This document shows positions 6,225 to 12,816 of a DNA stretch of 16,147 nt, piece by piece. The translations under genes and the position numbers were made by a program. Position 1 is the first letter of the stretch. Each line of letters opens with the position of its first letter. Source of the DNA: JAICLL01 sp035252155 (GTDB lineage Bacteria > Planctomycetota > Planctomycetia > Pirellulales > JAICIG01); assembly GCA_035252155.1 (NCBI GenBank), contig DATFDL010000810.1:1-16147 (forward strand). The letters run 5' to 3'. Below the pieces are notes generated by a model. It had not been told where the DNA came from. It saw only the letters and a list, made by a program, of their open reading frames with translations, and searched no databases.

Positions 6225-7929
6225 CGTCCGGCCACTCCATGCCGAACGCCTGCGCCACCAGCTCGTCGATCGTCGCTTCCAGCCGCGCACGATCCTCGCC
6301 CGCAAGAGGCTCCTGCACCAGCCGCCGCACGAGCTTGACCATTTTGCGGCACGGCGCGGCGTGGCGATCGGGCAGCGGATACTCGGTAATGTACTGCGTC
6401 AGATGGCGCCGCCGCTGCGAATAAAGCTTGTTCTGGAAGGCAAGATCGTGGTAGCGCGAAATCAACGCCGAATTGGCGATGCCCAAGATAAACAGCAGCA
6501 GTTCTTCGTCCGCTGGGTCGTTGGCCGTAATCCAATAGCAATTGCCGTCGACAATCGCTCCCGTGGCGTCCCAAAAGAACCGCGCGTCGGGGCTGATGTC
6601 GGGAAACACGATCTTGGGCAGCGACCAAGCCTCCGGATCTTGCGGCACCCAAATTTCGTACCAAGCTCGTCCCGCGTCGATCACGTACTTGCGCGACTCC
6701 AGCTTTTCCCTTCGGCTCAATAGGTATTTCCACGTGGGCGACGAAGCCGCAAAGCGAATGGCGCGCCTCCGCGCGTCTACGACTTCGTGGGTATAAAGCA
6801 CGCGACGTTGCGGGCCTCCGGCTTCCAGCGGTCGCCATTTCGCGGCATCTTCCTGCGAAAGAAGCCGACGCAAATGTCGCGGCTCAGGGCGAATCTCGCC
6901 GGGCAGCGTCTCCCAATCGCGCCGGATAAAGACGCTGTCGGCGGTGGTCTTGATGCCCACGCGCACCTTCGCCACATCGCCGATGCGGCACTGCGCTTTC
7001 GAATCGATGGCCGCCACCCAATCGGCCTCGCCGCCGGAAAGCAGCGTCCACGGCTTGGCGTCGTCGCTGGCGAGCGGCAGCCGGCCGGTCGCAATCCGAT
7101 ATCGGCAACCGTTCACGCGAACAAGTCCGGGCAGCGGACGCCGCAGCGATTCTACCAGCGACGCGAACTGCCGCGTGTCGCCGTTGCCGTCGGCTGTTTC
7201 TTCATAGATGCGGACGAAGCTTGGCTCCTGTCGCCGGTTTGCCTCTGCCGCGTCGCCCAGCTTTCGCGCGAAGACCAGGGCGGGCAAGACCGCCGCTTCA
7301 AAGAACTTGGTGTCGCCGAGGTCGACAATTTCAATCAGGTCGAATTTCGTGCGCAGGAACCGGCGCGTCGCCAGTCCGCCCCGGGTGGTCAGGAACCGGT
7401 TCGAGGTGATGACGCCCAGGATGCCGCCTGGACGCAATTGCCTGGCCATCGCCACCAGAAACGCCTGGTAGAGATCGACTCGGCCGCTTAAGCCGAACCG
7501 CGCGGCGAGCTGCTGTGCGCGCCTGGCGCCGAGCACCTGCGTTCGCACGTAGGGTGGATTGGCGATGATGCAATCGACCGGCTCAAGCGGCTCGCCCGAG
7601 CCAAACAGGTCATTGTCGCCGAAGAACTCCAGAAAATCGCCCCGGACCAGGTCGGTGCGGCAGCCGTCGAAGGTTTGTTGGCGTGCCCGCAGCGATGCGA
7701 ACGACGCTTCGTCGTTTTCGATGCCCACAAGCGTCACCCGCGGCCGCATCTCGCGCGGCAGGGCGTCGTTGATGGCGCACAGCAAGTTGCCGTCGCCGCA
7801 GGCGGGATCGAGCACGCGGAGCGGCCCTTTGAGGTCGCTGATGAGCGCCGCCACGCGCTCGGCGACCAGCCTCGCCAGATCGGGCGGAGTGAAATGCGCT
7901 CCCGTCGCTTTCCGCTTGGTCACCGGCAT
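6205..7929 (-). CDS. N6-adenine DNA methyltransferase (gamma class, TaqI/Eco57I-like)
   Basis: A 574-residue protein that transfers a methyl group from S-adenosylmethionine to adenine N6, protecting host DNA from the partner endonuclease. Motif X is GAHFTP (10-15), motif I is VLDPACGDGNLL (39-50) for cofactor binding, and catalytic motif IV is NPPY (124-127). Then come DLYQAFLVAMARQL and GGILGVITSNRFL (152-180). Motif order X-I-IV with the recognition domain at the C-terminus (about 300-540) marks the gamma class, as in M.TaqI. The C-terminal part ITEYPLPD resembles the TaqI-like specificity domain end. ATG 7929 is preceded only by a weak aaagg. It converges on the endonuclease gene with a 20-bp overlap, so the two must be transcribed from opposite promoters. 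A fused type IIG enzyme is unlikely because no nuclease motif was found in it and a separate endonuclease is adjacent. Confidence 0.92.
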   Translation of the reverse strand: MPVTKRKATGAHFTPPDLARLVAERVAALISDLKGPLRVLDPACGDGNLLCAINDALPREMRPRVTLVGIENDEASFASLRARQQTFDGCRTDLVRGDFLEFFGDNDLFGSGEPLEPVDCIIANPPYVRTQVLGARRAQQLAARFGLSGRVDLYQAFLVAMARQLRPGGILGVITSNRFLTTRGGLATRRFLRTKFDLIEIVDLGDTKFFEAAVLPALVFARKLGDAAEANRRQEPSFVRIYEETADGNGDTRQFASLVESLRRPLPGLVRVNGCRYRIATGRLPLASDDAKPWTLLSGGEADWVAAIDSKAQCRIGDVAKVRVGIKTTADSVFIRRDWETLPGEIRPEPRHLRRLLSQEDAAKWRPLEAGGPQRRVLYTHEVVDARRRAIRFAASSPTWKYLLSRREKLESRKYVIDAGRAWYEIWVPQDPEAWSLPKIVFPDISPDARFFWDATGAIVDGNCYWITANDPADEELLLFILGIANSALISRYHDLAFQNKLYSQRRRHLTQYITEYPLPDRHAAPCRKMVKLVRRLVQEPLAGEDRARLEATIDELVAQAFGMEWPDVMGTPD

Positions 7930-8320
7930 CGAAAGCCTTTGCTCTTAAGAGTCTAACCGAGAACCGGTGGGCAGGCTGGACGCCTACGCCACAATGCCGG
8001 CTCTCGAAATCGACTCTAAGGTGTTCGTCTGCACATTATCGCCGTTCGGCACGGGAATCCAAGGGCCGAGGAACCGCAAAAATTCCTGCTTGCCCCTTGT
8101 ATTGAGTTGCGTTCCGTGCTAGGCTGCGCAGTTGTTGACGATTCGTTTCACCCTTGGGCGGACGAAGCGGCCAACGTTGCCCCGTTGAATTGGGGTTTTC
8201 TTCGCCGAGCCTGACCGGCTTAGCGAATTTCGTTTGAGTACGGAATTCTTGCCTCTTGGCGATAGGGGGGTGTTCCCCTTTCCCAGCGGCTCAAACCGCA
8301 TTGACGGTGAAGGAGATACT
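7930..8320. other. Divergent intergenic region between methyltransferase and orphan gene
   Basis: 391 bp that must hold the methyltransferase promoter (minus strand) and probably that of the gene at 8321. The only distinct structure I see is the palindrome at 7942-7951. A weak agggg/cccct stem lies at about 8264-8278 in the leader of the next gene. No RNA gene recognised. Confidence 0.5.
7942..7951. promoter_or_regulatory. Perfect 10-bp palindrome upstream of the methyltransferase
   Basis: ctcttaagag lies 13-22 bases before the methyltransferase start codon, between the weak ribosome binding site and the expected promoter. It could be an operator or a site bound by the methyltransferase itself. 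No controller (C) protein gene is visible nearby, so the role is a guess. Confidence 0.25.
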
Positions 8321-8881
8321 ATGCCGTTCAATCGCATCCGTGGGTTTTACATCCGCCCTTTAACACCACCGGAGCCTAAATCAATGTCAATCGAAGAGAA
8401 GAACAACGAGCTAAACTCCGTTATCAAATCCGGGCTTGACTTGCTGAACAATGTAATCGAACAACATGAAAAGGCGTTGCGAGCCATGACCGTCGTCCGC
8501 GACGTGTCATGTGTGTACGCGCAATACGACCAGATCGGTGATAACGGCCAGCCGACTGGTTATGAGGAAGTGCTGCTCATTGGCGTTCTCAAACGGAACG
8601 GAAGTTGGCGGCTTTGTCACGGGTATCATCATACGGGAGATCCGTCGGGCGAAACTGATTGGAAGCCCCTGGCAGATTCCAGTGTTGCCGAACGCTTGCG
8701 CGCTGTGCCGCACATCGACAAACTGCGACAAGCCATTATCGACGATAAGATAAAACTACTTCCAGAGATTATAGAATCATTTCAATCCGCAGTGAAGTCG
8801 CTGGAAGCGTATCCAGGCGGAGCAAAGCTTGCGTCCGGCTATCAGGCCGCTATCCAGCGATTGCAGGGCAAGGATAAATAA
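8321..8881 (+). CDS. Hypothetical protein
   Basis: A 186-residue protein, family not recognised. The start at ATG 8321 is set by a strong ribosome binding site (aaggag, 5 bases upstream); the frame itself is open further upstream. A later ATG at 8384 (MSIEEKNNELNSVIKSGLDL) is possible but lacks this signal. From about residue 22 there is a long charged helical segment (NELNSVIKSGLDLLNNVIEQ), then a beta-like middle (VSCVYAQYDQIGDNG and VLLIGVLKRNGSWRL) and a helical end (LPEIIESFQSAVKSLEAYPG). It is soluble, with no signal or membrane helix. The DNA is visibly AT-richer than the flanking methyltransferase gene, which suits acquired DNA. The next gene follows after 114 bp on the same strand. 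Confidence 0.72.
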   Translation: MPFNRIRGFYIRPLTPPEPKSMSIEEKNNELNSVIKSGLDLLNNVIEQHEKALRAMTVVRDVSCVYAQYDQIGDNGQPTGYEEVLLIGVLKRNGSWRLCHGYHHTGDPSGETDWKPLADSSVAERLRAVPHIDKLRQAIIDDKIKLLPEIIESFQSAVKSLEAYPGGAKLASGYQAAIQRLQGKDK

Positions 8882-8995
8882 TTATCGAGGAATGCCGCGG
8901 AAGTTGCGCAAGCTTCGGCCGACGGCCGCGTTGATGTCCGGGCGCGTGGTCGTTCGATGAACTGTTCGCTGCGGTGCTTATACGGGAGGTTTCAC

Positions 8996-9295
8996 ATGGA
9001 TTATAGTGGCAACAAGTGGCACGTCGAAATCAGGTTTTCGCTTTTGAGCGACAAGTATTCCTATCTGCGAAACGACATCGCAAAGCAGATAGAAGTGCGG
9101 GGCATGCGGCAAAGGCAAGACGGGACGTGGCTATCGACGGACGCGATTCCACGGAAGCAGGCAACCAGCATCGTCAGAAACATCATGGACCTGGTCGACC
9201 GTTGCACCACGCGCGACATTCATTTTATGTCGATCAATCTGCATCGCGCTGACGAGCATCCTGCCGGACCGCCGAAAGCGCGGACGCACCTTTGA
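8996..9295 (+). CDS. Small hypothetical protein
   Basis: 99 residues starting MDYSGNKWHVEIRFSLLSDK. ATG 8996 is chosen over the in-frame ATG 8957 because gggaggt lies 7 bases before it. The sequence is basic, with a central RQRQDGTWLSTDAIPRKQAT and a helix IVRNIMDLVDRCTTRD. No known domain is recognised and no membrane or secretion signal is seen. It lies 114 bp after the previous orphan gene and shares its AT-richer composition, so they may form one transcription unit. Confidence 0.6.
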   Translation: MDYSGNKWHVEIRFSLLSDKYSYLRNDIAKQIEVRGMRQRQDGTWLSTDAIPRKQATSIVRNIMDLVDRCTTRDIHFMSINLHRADEHPAGPPKARTHL

Positions 9296-9323
9296 GCCAC
9301 TACCCCGGCGATAGGCAGTTTTT

Positions 9324-9351
9324 TTGATTGCGCTAGCCGATCCGCTATCAT
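9324..9351 (+). promoter_or_regulatory. Candidate promoter for the DUF433 gene
   Basis: TTGATT (9324-9329) and TATCAT (9346-9351) with a 16-bp spacer, 23 bases before the ATG at 9374. A ggag ribosome binding site follows at 9365-9368. Spacing and order fit a housekeeping-type promoter. Confidence 0.5.
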
Positions 9352-9373
9352 TTGGCTGGAGCTTGGAGTTCGA

Positions 9374-9745
9374 ATGAAGACGCTTGACTGGAGCCAGTGC
9401 CCCGCTGTGGAACGCTCCCCGCGGAAGGTCAGCGGCGAGTGGCTGTTTCGCGACACGCGCGTGCCGGTAAAGGCGCTGTTCGAGAACCTGGAAGATGGCG
9501 CCACGGTCGATGACTTTGTCGCATGGTTTCCGGGCGTCCGCCGCGATCAGGCCGTAGCCATACTGGCGTTCGCTGAACAGACGTTGTTTGGACTTGACGC
9601 GGGGAGTCGTCCTGCGGAAGGACGACAGGGTCAGATTTACTTTCGTTCAGTGATGGAAGTGCCCACGGGGGCTTGGCCCTCGGCGTCTTGCCTTGCCATC
9701 AATGGCTCCCAAATTCCTAGGGCGTCACGCCGACGAATGGATTGA
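9374..9745 (+). CDS. DUF433-family antitoxin-like protein with an abnormal C-terminus
   Basis: 123 residues. Residues about 5-72 (WSQCPAVERSPRKVSGEW, RDTRVPVKALFENLEDGATV, DFVAWFPGVRRDQAVAILAF) match the DUF433 pattern: a short start, an RVP motif and a helix-turn-helix-like end. Members usually act as DNA-binding antitoxins next to a PIN-like toxin (often DUF5615). Here similarity seems to end near base 9600, and the remaining ~45 residues (AGSRPAEGRQGQIYF onward) are translated from a hairpin at 9606-9626 and non-coding-looking DNA. The expected toxin gene is not downstream; instead the frame ends beside a decayed vapC on the other strand. Promoter and ggag ribosome binding site are good. 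The domain call is firm from memory of the family; whether the tailed protein works is unknown. Confidence 0.78.
   Translation: MKTLDWSQCPAVERSPRKVSGEWLFRDTRVPVKALFENLEDGATVDDFVAWFPGVRRDQAVAILAFAEQTLFGLDAGSRPAEGRQGQIYFRSVMEVPTGAWPSASCLAINGSQIPRASRRRMD
9606..9626. repeat. Perfect 8-bp-stem hairpin at the break in the DUF433 gene
   Basis: gtcgtcct, loop gcgga, aggacgac, followed by agggtcagatttactttcg. Hairpins followed by a gggtcagat-type stretch are seen near REP-associated (Y1) transposases and their scars. It sits exactly where DUF433 similarity stops, so it may mark an insertion or deletion junction. No transposase gene is in the window. Confidence 0.5.
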
Positions 9746-9890
9746 CGACCGTCACGCCGTCATAGACCTAGCTGGGTTCACGTCCTCGCTGTACACGGTC
9801 TGGCAGCCCATTTGTCTCGCGTTGGTCGTGTGGCGCGTTCGACCCGGCATAGAGGAAAACATTGGTGTCAACGAGGAACTTGACGATCAT
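9717..9890 (-). pseudogene. Decayed vapC-like PIN toxin gene (middle deleted, frameshifted)
   Basis: Reading the minus strand from ATG at 9890: MIVKFLVDTNVFLYAGSNAP, a standard PIN N-terminus with the first catalytic Asp (VDTN). Soon after, the sequence jumps to what is normally the C-terminal end: CQTVYSEDVNP in one frame and, after a one-base slip with an in-frame TAG, VYDGVTVVNPFVGVTP and a stop at 9719-9717. YSED...DGV...NPF is the usual PIN-toxin ending. Only about 55 of the expected ~130-140 residues remain. The toxin cannot be functional. An antitoxin 3' remnant overlaps its start. Confidence 0.8.
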
Positions 9891-9981
9891 ACAGTTTCTC
9901 ACGGCGCAGTGGTCCGACTGGCTCCGTGTTTCGCGACTTGCCGAGGGCTGCGAACAGCCGCGCCGCCCGGCCACGCGCGCT
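9868..9981 (-). pseudogene. Possible vapB antitoxin C-terminal remnant
   Basis: In the frame ending at 9868, the last ~37 residues (RLFAALGKSRNTEP then VGPLRREKLYDRQVPR) look like an antitoxin tail that would wrap its toxin. The stop overlaps the start of the vapC remnant by 23 bp, a common arrangement in vapBC operons. Upstream of about 9981 the frame stays open but the residues look random, so the N-terminal DNA-binding part is missing or unrecognisable. Identification is tentative. Confidence 0.4.
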
Positions 9982-10036
9982 GCCGCTGTTGGATTGAATG
10001 GATTCCCGCCTGACAATACGCCGCGACCGTAGACCG

Positions 10037-10378
10037 TCAGGCGATTTGGGACTTTGCATGAATTGCCCGTTGCAACTTGTCAAATTCATCATACGTGGTC
10101 CTTGCTATTCGTGCAGTGTGATCCTCAAATATCTCGTATCCACCACCTTGCATGCCGTAATAAGAACCGCCAAGCATCTGCCCATGTTCTGGCGACGATA
10201 CCGGCATCGGCGGCCCGCCAACATTGAAACGGATCGTGTCAACAAGTTCCAACTTCCAACCAGCCGTCTGGACGATGCTATCGAGAGTCTGCTGACAGTC
10301 GATTTTTTCAACAGCTATGTCCAGATCGCCGAAGAGGCGCTCCAAGAAGTGCCTGTAATTCGCCGCCTTGTCGTTCAA
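10037..10378 (-). CDS. Hypothetical protein overlapping the DUF4062 gene (partner or split C-terminus)
   Basis: 113 residues if started at TTG 10378. That TTG overlaps the TGA of the upstream DUF4062 gene (TTGA), so termination-reinitiation coupling is possible. It has no Shine-Dalgarno sequence. The sequence holds a helical, acidic start (YRHFLERLFGDLDIAVEKID), a central QTAGWKLELVDTIRFNVGG, then a Gly/Pro/Tyr-rich segment (GGSYYGMQGGGYEIFEDHTA) and a helical end (EFDKLQRAIHAKSQIA). No family recognised. The same frame stays open about 90 bases upstream of the TTG and reads protein-like there (GFLAVSRFLLNDK), so this may instead be the C-terminal half of one protein cut by a frameshift. Confidence 0.6.
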   Translation of the reverse strand: MNDKAANYRHFLERLFGDLDIAVEKIDCQQTLDSIVQTAGWKLELVDTIRFNVGGPPMPVSSPEHGQMLGGSYYGMQGGGYEIFEDHTARIARTTYDEFDKLQRAIHAKSQIA

Positions 10379-11034
10379 GAGGAAACGACTGACGGCAAGA
10401 AACCCGTTCTTTGCGCGTCCGGCTGTCCCTCCGTAAGCGGCTTTTGCGCGAGCAAGTTTCTGAGCGTTTTAACTTCCGCAAGTAGGTCACGAAAATCAAC
10501 GGGCGTCGTGGTCTCCTGTAGTCGATTGCCGACGAAATCCGCTAGCTGCAACTTGAGACTTCTTTTTGCATCGGCAGCCGTCGTGAAAGGAATCCAAGCA
10601 TTGTACGTTTCCGATTTGTCGATTTCGTCGAGCAATGCAAACGTCTTCCGCGGGTTATCCATCACGTGAAATGTATCCCAAATCGAAGCTTGGGGATCAA
10701 CAAGGTACACCTCTCTGTAACTCAACACACTCGCCTCCACAAACGTGATCGTCGGAAGATTTGCTTTCTGGGCTGACTGATATTCGCGATGCGTGATGCT
10801 CAACCCGCTTGCATCAACCGACCCGTACCGCTTTCCAACGATTACCACAGCCATCTGGCACTGCTGCACGGTTTGGTAGCATGCATCCGTAGCCCTCGAA
10901 TTCTCCAGATAGCCAACCTCGGAGTAATCGCTCATAACGGGACGATATGCGAGTTCTTGAATGACATCGCGTAGGCCGTCTCGTAGGTAATGCAAATCAG
11001 CAATCGTGGAGCTGATGAAAACGTTGGGAATCAC
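10375..11034 (-). CDS. DUF4062-domain protein
   Basis: 219 residues from GTG 11034. Residues 4-100 are a clear DUF4062 domain: NVFISSTIADLHYLRDG at the start, a middle strand MAVVIVGKRYGSVD (61-74), then GLSITHREYQSAQKANLPTI (77-96). DUF4062 is a small alpha/beta domain with Toll/TIR-like features, often found on STAND NTPases and other conflict or signalling proteins; enzymatic activity is not established to my knowledge. A helical region (about 125-200) follows, including DFRDLLAEVKTLRNLLAQ. GTG 11034 is chosen because the domain begins directly after it; the frame can be extended to GTG 11142, but the extra 36 residues look like translated spacer. No strong ribosome binding site at either. 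The gene is AT-richer than its neighbours. It overlaps the next frame by 4 bases. Confidence 0.8.
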   Translation of the reverse strand: MIPNVFISSTIADLHYLRDGLRDVIQELAYRPVMSDYSEVGYLENSRATDACYQTVQQCQMAVVIVGKRYGSVDASGLSITHREYQSAQKANLPTITFVEASVLSYREVYLVDPQASIWDTFHVMDNPRKTFALLDEIDKSETYNAWIPFTTAADAKRSLKLQLADFVGNRLQETTTPVDFRDLLAEVKTLRNLLAQKPLTEGQPDAQRTGFLPSVVSS

Positions 11035-11406
11035 GGTGCACCGAAGGCCGGAGGCTATAGAGACCACTTCAAGACATCCATACTTTAACCGCACCGCCGA
11101 AGAACCGGCAATCCCGGCCGTGCAGTCGCCGGCCACCTTCACCGCCCCGTGACGCTTGATAGACCGACCCAGCCCAGTTTAGCGGGGCACATGGGCGGGA
11201 CTGGAGCCGGGGACTGGAGAAAGAAAGTCAAAACGCAAAATGCAAAAGTAAAAACGAAAAACGAAGGGACAGAAAGGAGGAATCAAGACTCCATCCTTTT
11301 CCGGGCAGGAGCCGATTGTCGAGCGAGGCGCGCGGAAGGGCAAGTCAAGGCTCCCTGTAGCGGTTCGCCTTCACGGGCGGTCATTCGTGAGATAACATCA
11401 GGCGGA
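11035..11406. other. Divergent intergenic region with AT-rich repeat
   Basis: Lies between the minus-strand DUF4062 gene and the plus-strand flavoprotein gene. It contains the A-rich repeat at 11227-11265, and no confident promoter on either strand. In-frame codons upstream of 11407 are open to 11149 but translate the repeat and are not counted as protein. Confidence 0.5.
11227..11265 (+). repeat. AT-rich dispersed repeat, copy 2
   Basis: agtcaaaacgcaaaatgcaa and on through aaaaacg units. It is similar to the complement of 4764-4800 and lies about 6.4 kb from it, in opposite orientation. Confidence 0.6.
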
Positions 11407-12666
11407 ATGAGGACGCCGGAGTGGGAAGTGGTTGTCGTGGGCGCGGGGGCCGCCGGGCTACTGGCCGCCGCGCGGGCCGCCGAACGCGGCCGACGCACGC
11501 TGCTGCTGGAAAAAAACCGCCGGCCGGGCATCAAGATCTTGATGTCCGGCGGCACACGCTGCAATCTCACCCATGCCTGCGATCGCCGCGGCATCGTGCG
11601 CGAGTTTGGGCCCGCCGGACGCTTTTTGCATTCCGCCCTGGCCGCGCTCTCGCCCGCCGATCTCGTCGAGCTGTTTGAAACCGAAGGCGTCATCACCAAA
11701 GTCGAGCCCGACACGGGCAAGGTCTTTCCCGCCAGCGATCGCGCTGCCGACGTTCTGGCGGCCCTGCTGGGCCGGCTCGAGCGCAGCGGCGCCACCCTGG
11801 CGCCGGAAGAACCGCTCGTCGAGCTCACGCGCGCGGCCGACGCCTTCCTGCTGAGCACGCCGCGGCGATCCCTCACCGCCGAGCGGGTGTTGGTCACCAC
11901 CGGCGGGCAATCGTATCCGGGCTCGGGCACCTCGGGCGACGGTTATCGCTGGCTGGCCGCGCTCGGGCATACGATCGTCGCTCCGCGGCCGGCCCTGACG
12001 CCCGTCACCACCGATGCCGCCTGGGTGCGCGAGCTGCAAGGCGTGACCATCAGCGACGTTCACGTGCGCGTGATCGATACCGAGGCCGCAGGGTCCGGCT
12101 CGCGCGGTGGCTTGCTGGCGGAGCGCCGCGGCTCGTTTTTATTCACGCACTTCGGTTTGTCGGGGCCGGTGGTGCTCGACGTCAGCCGTGCGATCAGCGG
12201 CCACCCGCGACCGCGCACCCTGGCGCTGAGTTGCGACTTCTTGCCGCATGTGAGCGACGCCGAATTGGACGAACGCATTAAGCAGGAAGCCGCCACCGCC
12301 GGCAAGAAGCAGCTTGGCGGGTTGCTGGCGGCCACGCTGCCGCGCCGCTTGAATGAAGCGCTGTTGCGCGCCGCCGGACTGTCGCCCGAGGCCCGCGCGG
12401 CCGAATTGGCCCGCGCCGACCGCGCGCGTTGGGCGGCTGCGATCAAACGGCAGGCCGTGCCGGTGAGCGGCACGCGTGGCTTCAAAAAGGCCGAGGTCAC
12501 GGCGGGCGGCGTGGCGCTGGACGAGGTCGACTCACGCACCATGCAAAGCCGGATCGTGCCGGGGCTTTACCTGGCCGGCGAAGTGCTCGACCTCGACGGC
12601 CCGATCGGCGGCTACAATTTCCAGGCGGCGTTCAGCACCGGCTGGCTCGCCGCCGAACACGTGTAA
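11407..12666 (+). CDS. NAD(P)/FAD-dependent oxidoreductase, BaiN/HI0933 (YhiN) family
   Basis: 419 residues, the usual length for the family. The N-terminal Rossmann motif is VVVVGAGAAGLLAAARAAE (GxGxxG at 12-17), followed by the family hallmark GIKILMSGGTRCNLTH. The middle holds VLVTTGGQSYPGSGTSGDGY and FLFTHFGLSGPVVLDVSRAI; the C-terminus ends GLYLAGEVLDLDGPIGGYNF plus AAFSTGWLAAEHV, which closes the FAD site. It is a cytosolic flavoprotein; related proteins reduce bile-acid intermediates (BaiN), but in most bacteria the substrate is unknown. ATG 11407 is chosen because the Rossmann strand begins seven codons later; there is no strong Shine-Dalgarno sequence. It is a likely core gene and borders the accessory island. 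Confidence 0.93.
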   Translation: MRTPEWEVVVVGAGAAGLLAAARAAERGRRTLLLEKNRRPGIKILMSGGTRCNLTHACDRRGIVREFGPAGRFLHSALAALSPADLVELFETEGVITKVEPDTGKVFPASDRAADVLAALLGRLERSGATLAPEEPLVELTRAADAFLLSTPRRSLTAERVLVTTGGQSYPGSGTSGDGYRWLAALGHTIVAPRPALTPVTTDAAWVRELQGVTISDVHVRVIDTEAAGSGSRGGLLAERRGSFLFTHFGLSGPVVLDVSRAISGHPRPRTLALSCDFLPHVSDAELDERIKQEAATAGKKQLGGLLAATLPRRLNEALLRAAGLSPEARAAELARADRARWAAAIKRQAVPVSGTRGFKKAEVTAGGVALDEVDSRTMQSRIVPGLYLAGEVLDLDGPIGGYNFQAAFSTGWLAAEHV

Positions 12667-12786
12667 CCGAGCGCGACGCGACGATCGATCGGACAGAAAA
12701 ATGCGATGCTGCGCTCACAAAGCGCGCGGCGGCAGCTCCGGCTCGCGGCCGCGAGCCAGCTTTATAAACCTCAGCTTCGGGCAGGT

Positions 12787-12792
12787 TATAAT
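12787..12792 (+). promoter_or_regulatory. Candidate -10 box of the small gene at 12817
   Basis: A perfect TATAAT 24 bases before the TTG start. The -35 region is weak (tttata at 12761-12766 has a 20-bp spacer). Transcription would begin near 12799, just before the ribosome binding site. Confidence 0.4.
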
Positions 12793-12816
12793 TTGGCCAA
12801 CGCGAAGGAGGAAAAA

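Noticed and set aside
6038..6838. 266-residue minus-strand frame at the methyltransferase end
   Set aside because: It lies out of phase within the methyltransferase gene, whose own frame shows conserved motifs and a TaqI-like C-terminus.
9313..9326. T-run after the small gene at 8996 as a terminator
   Set aside because: No stable stem directly precedes it, and part of the run belongs to the candidate -35 box of the DUF433 promoter.
9998..10669. 223-residue plus-strand frame opposite the DUF4062 locus
   Set aside because: Low-complexity Ser/Arg/Leu composition with no domain; the minus-strand frame carries DUF4062.
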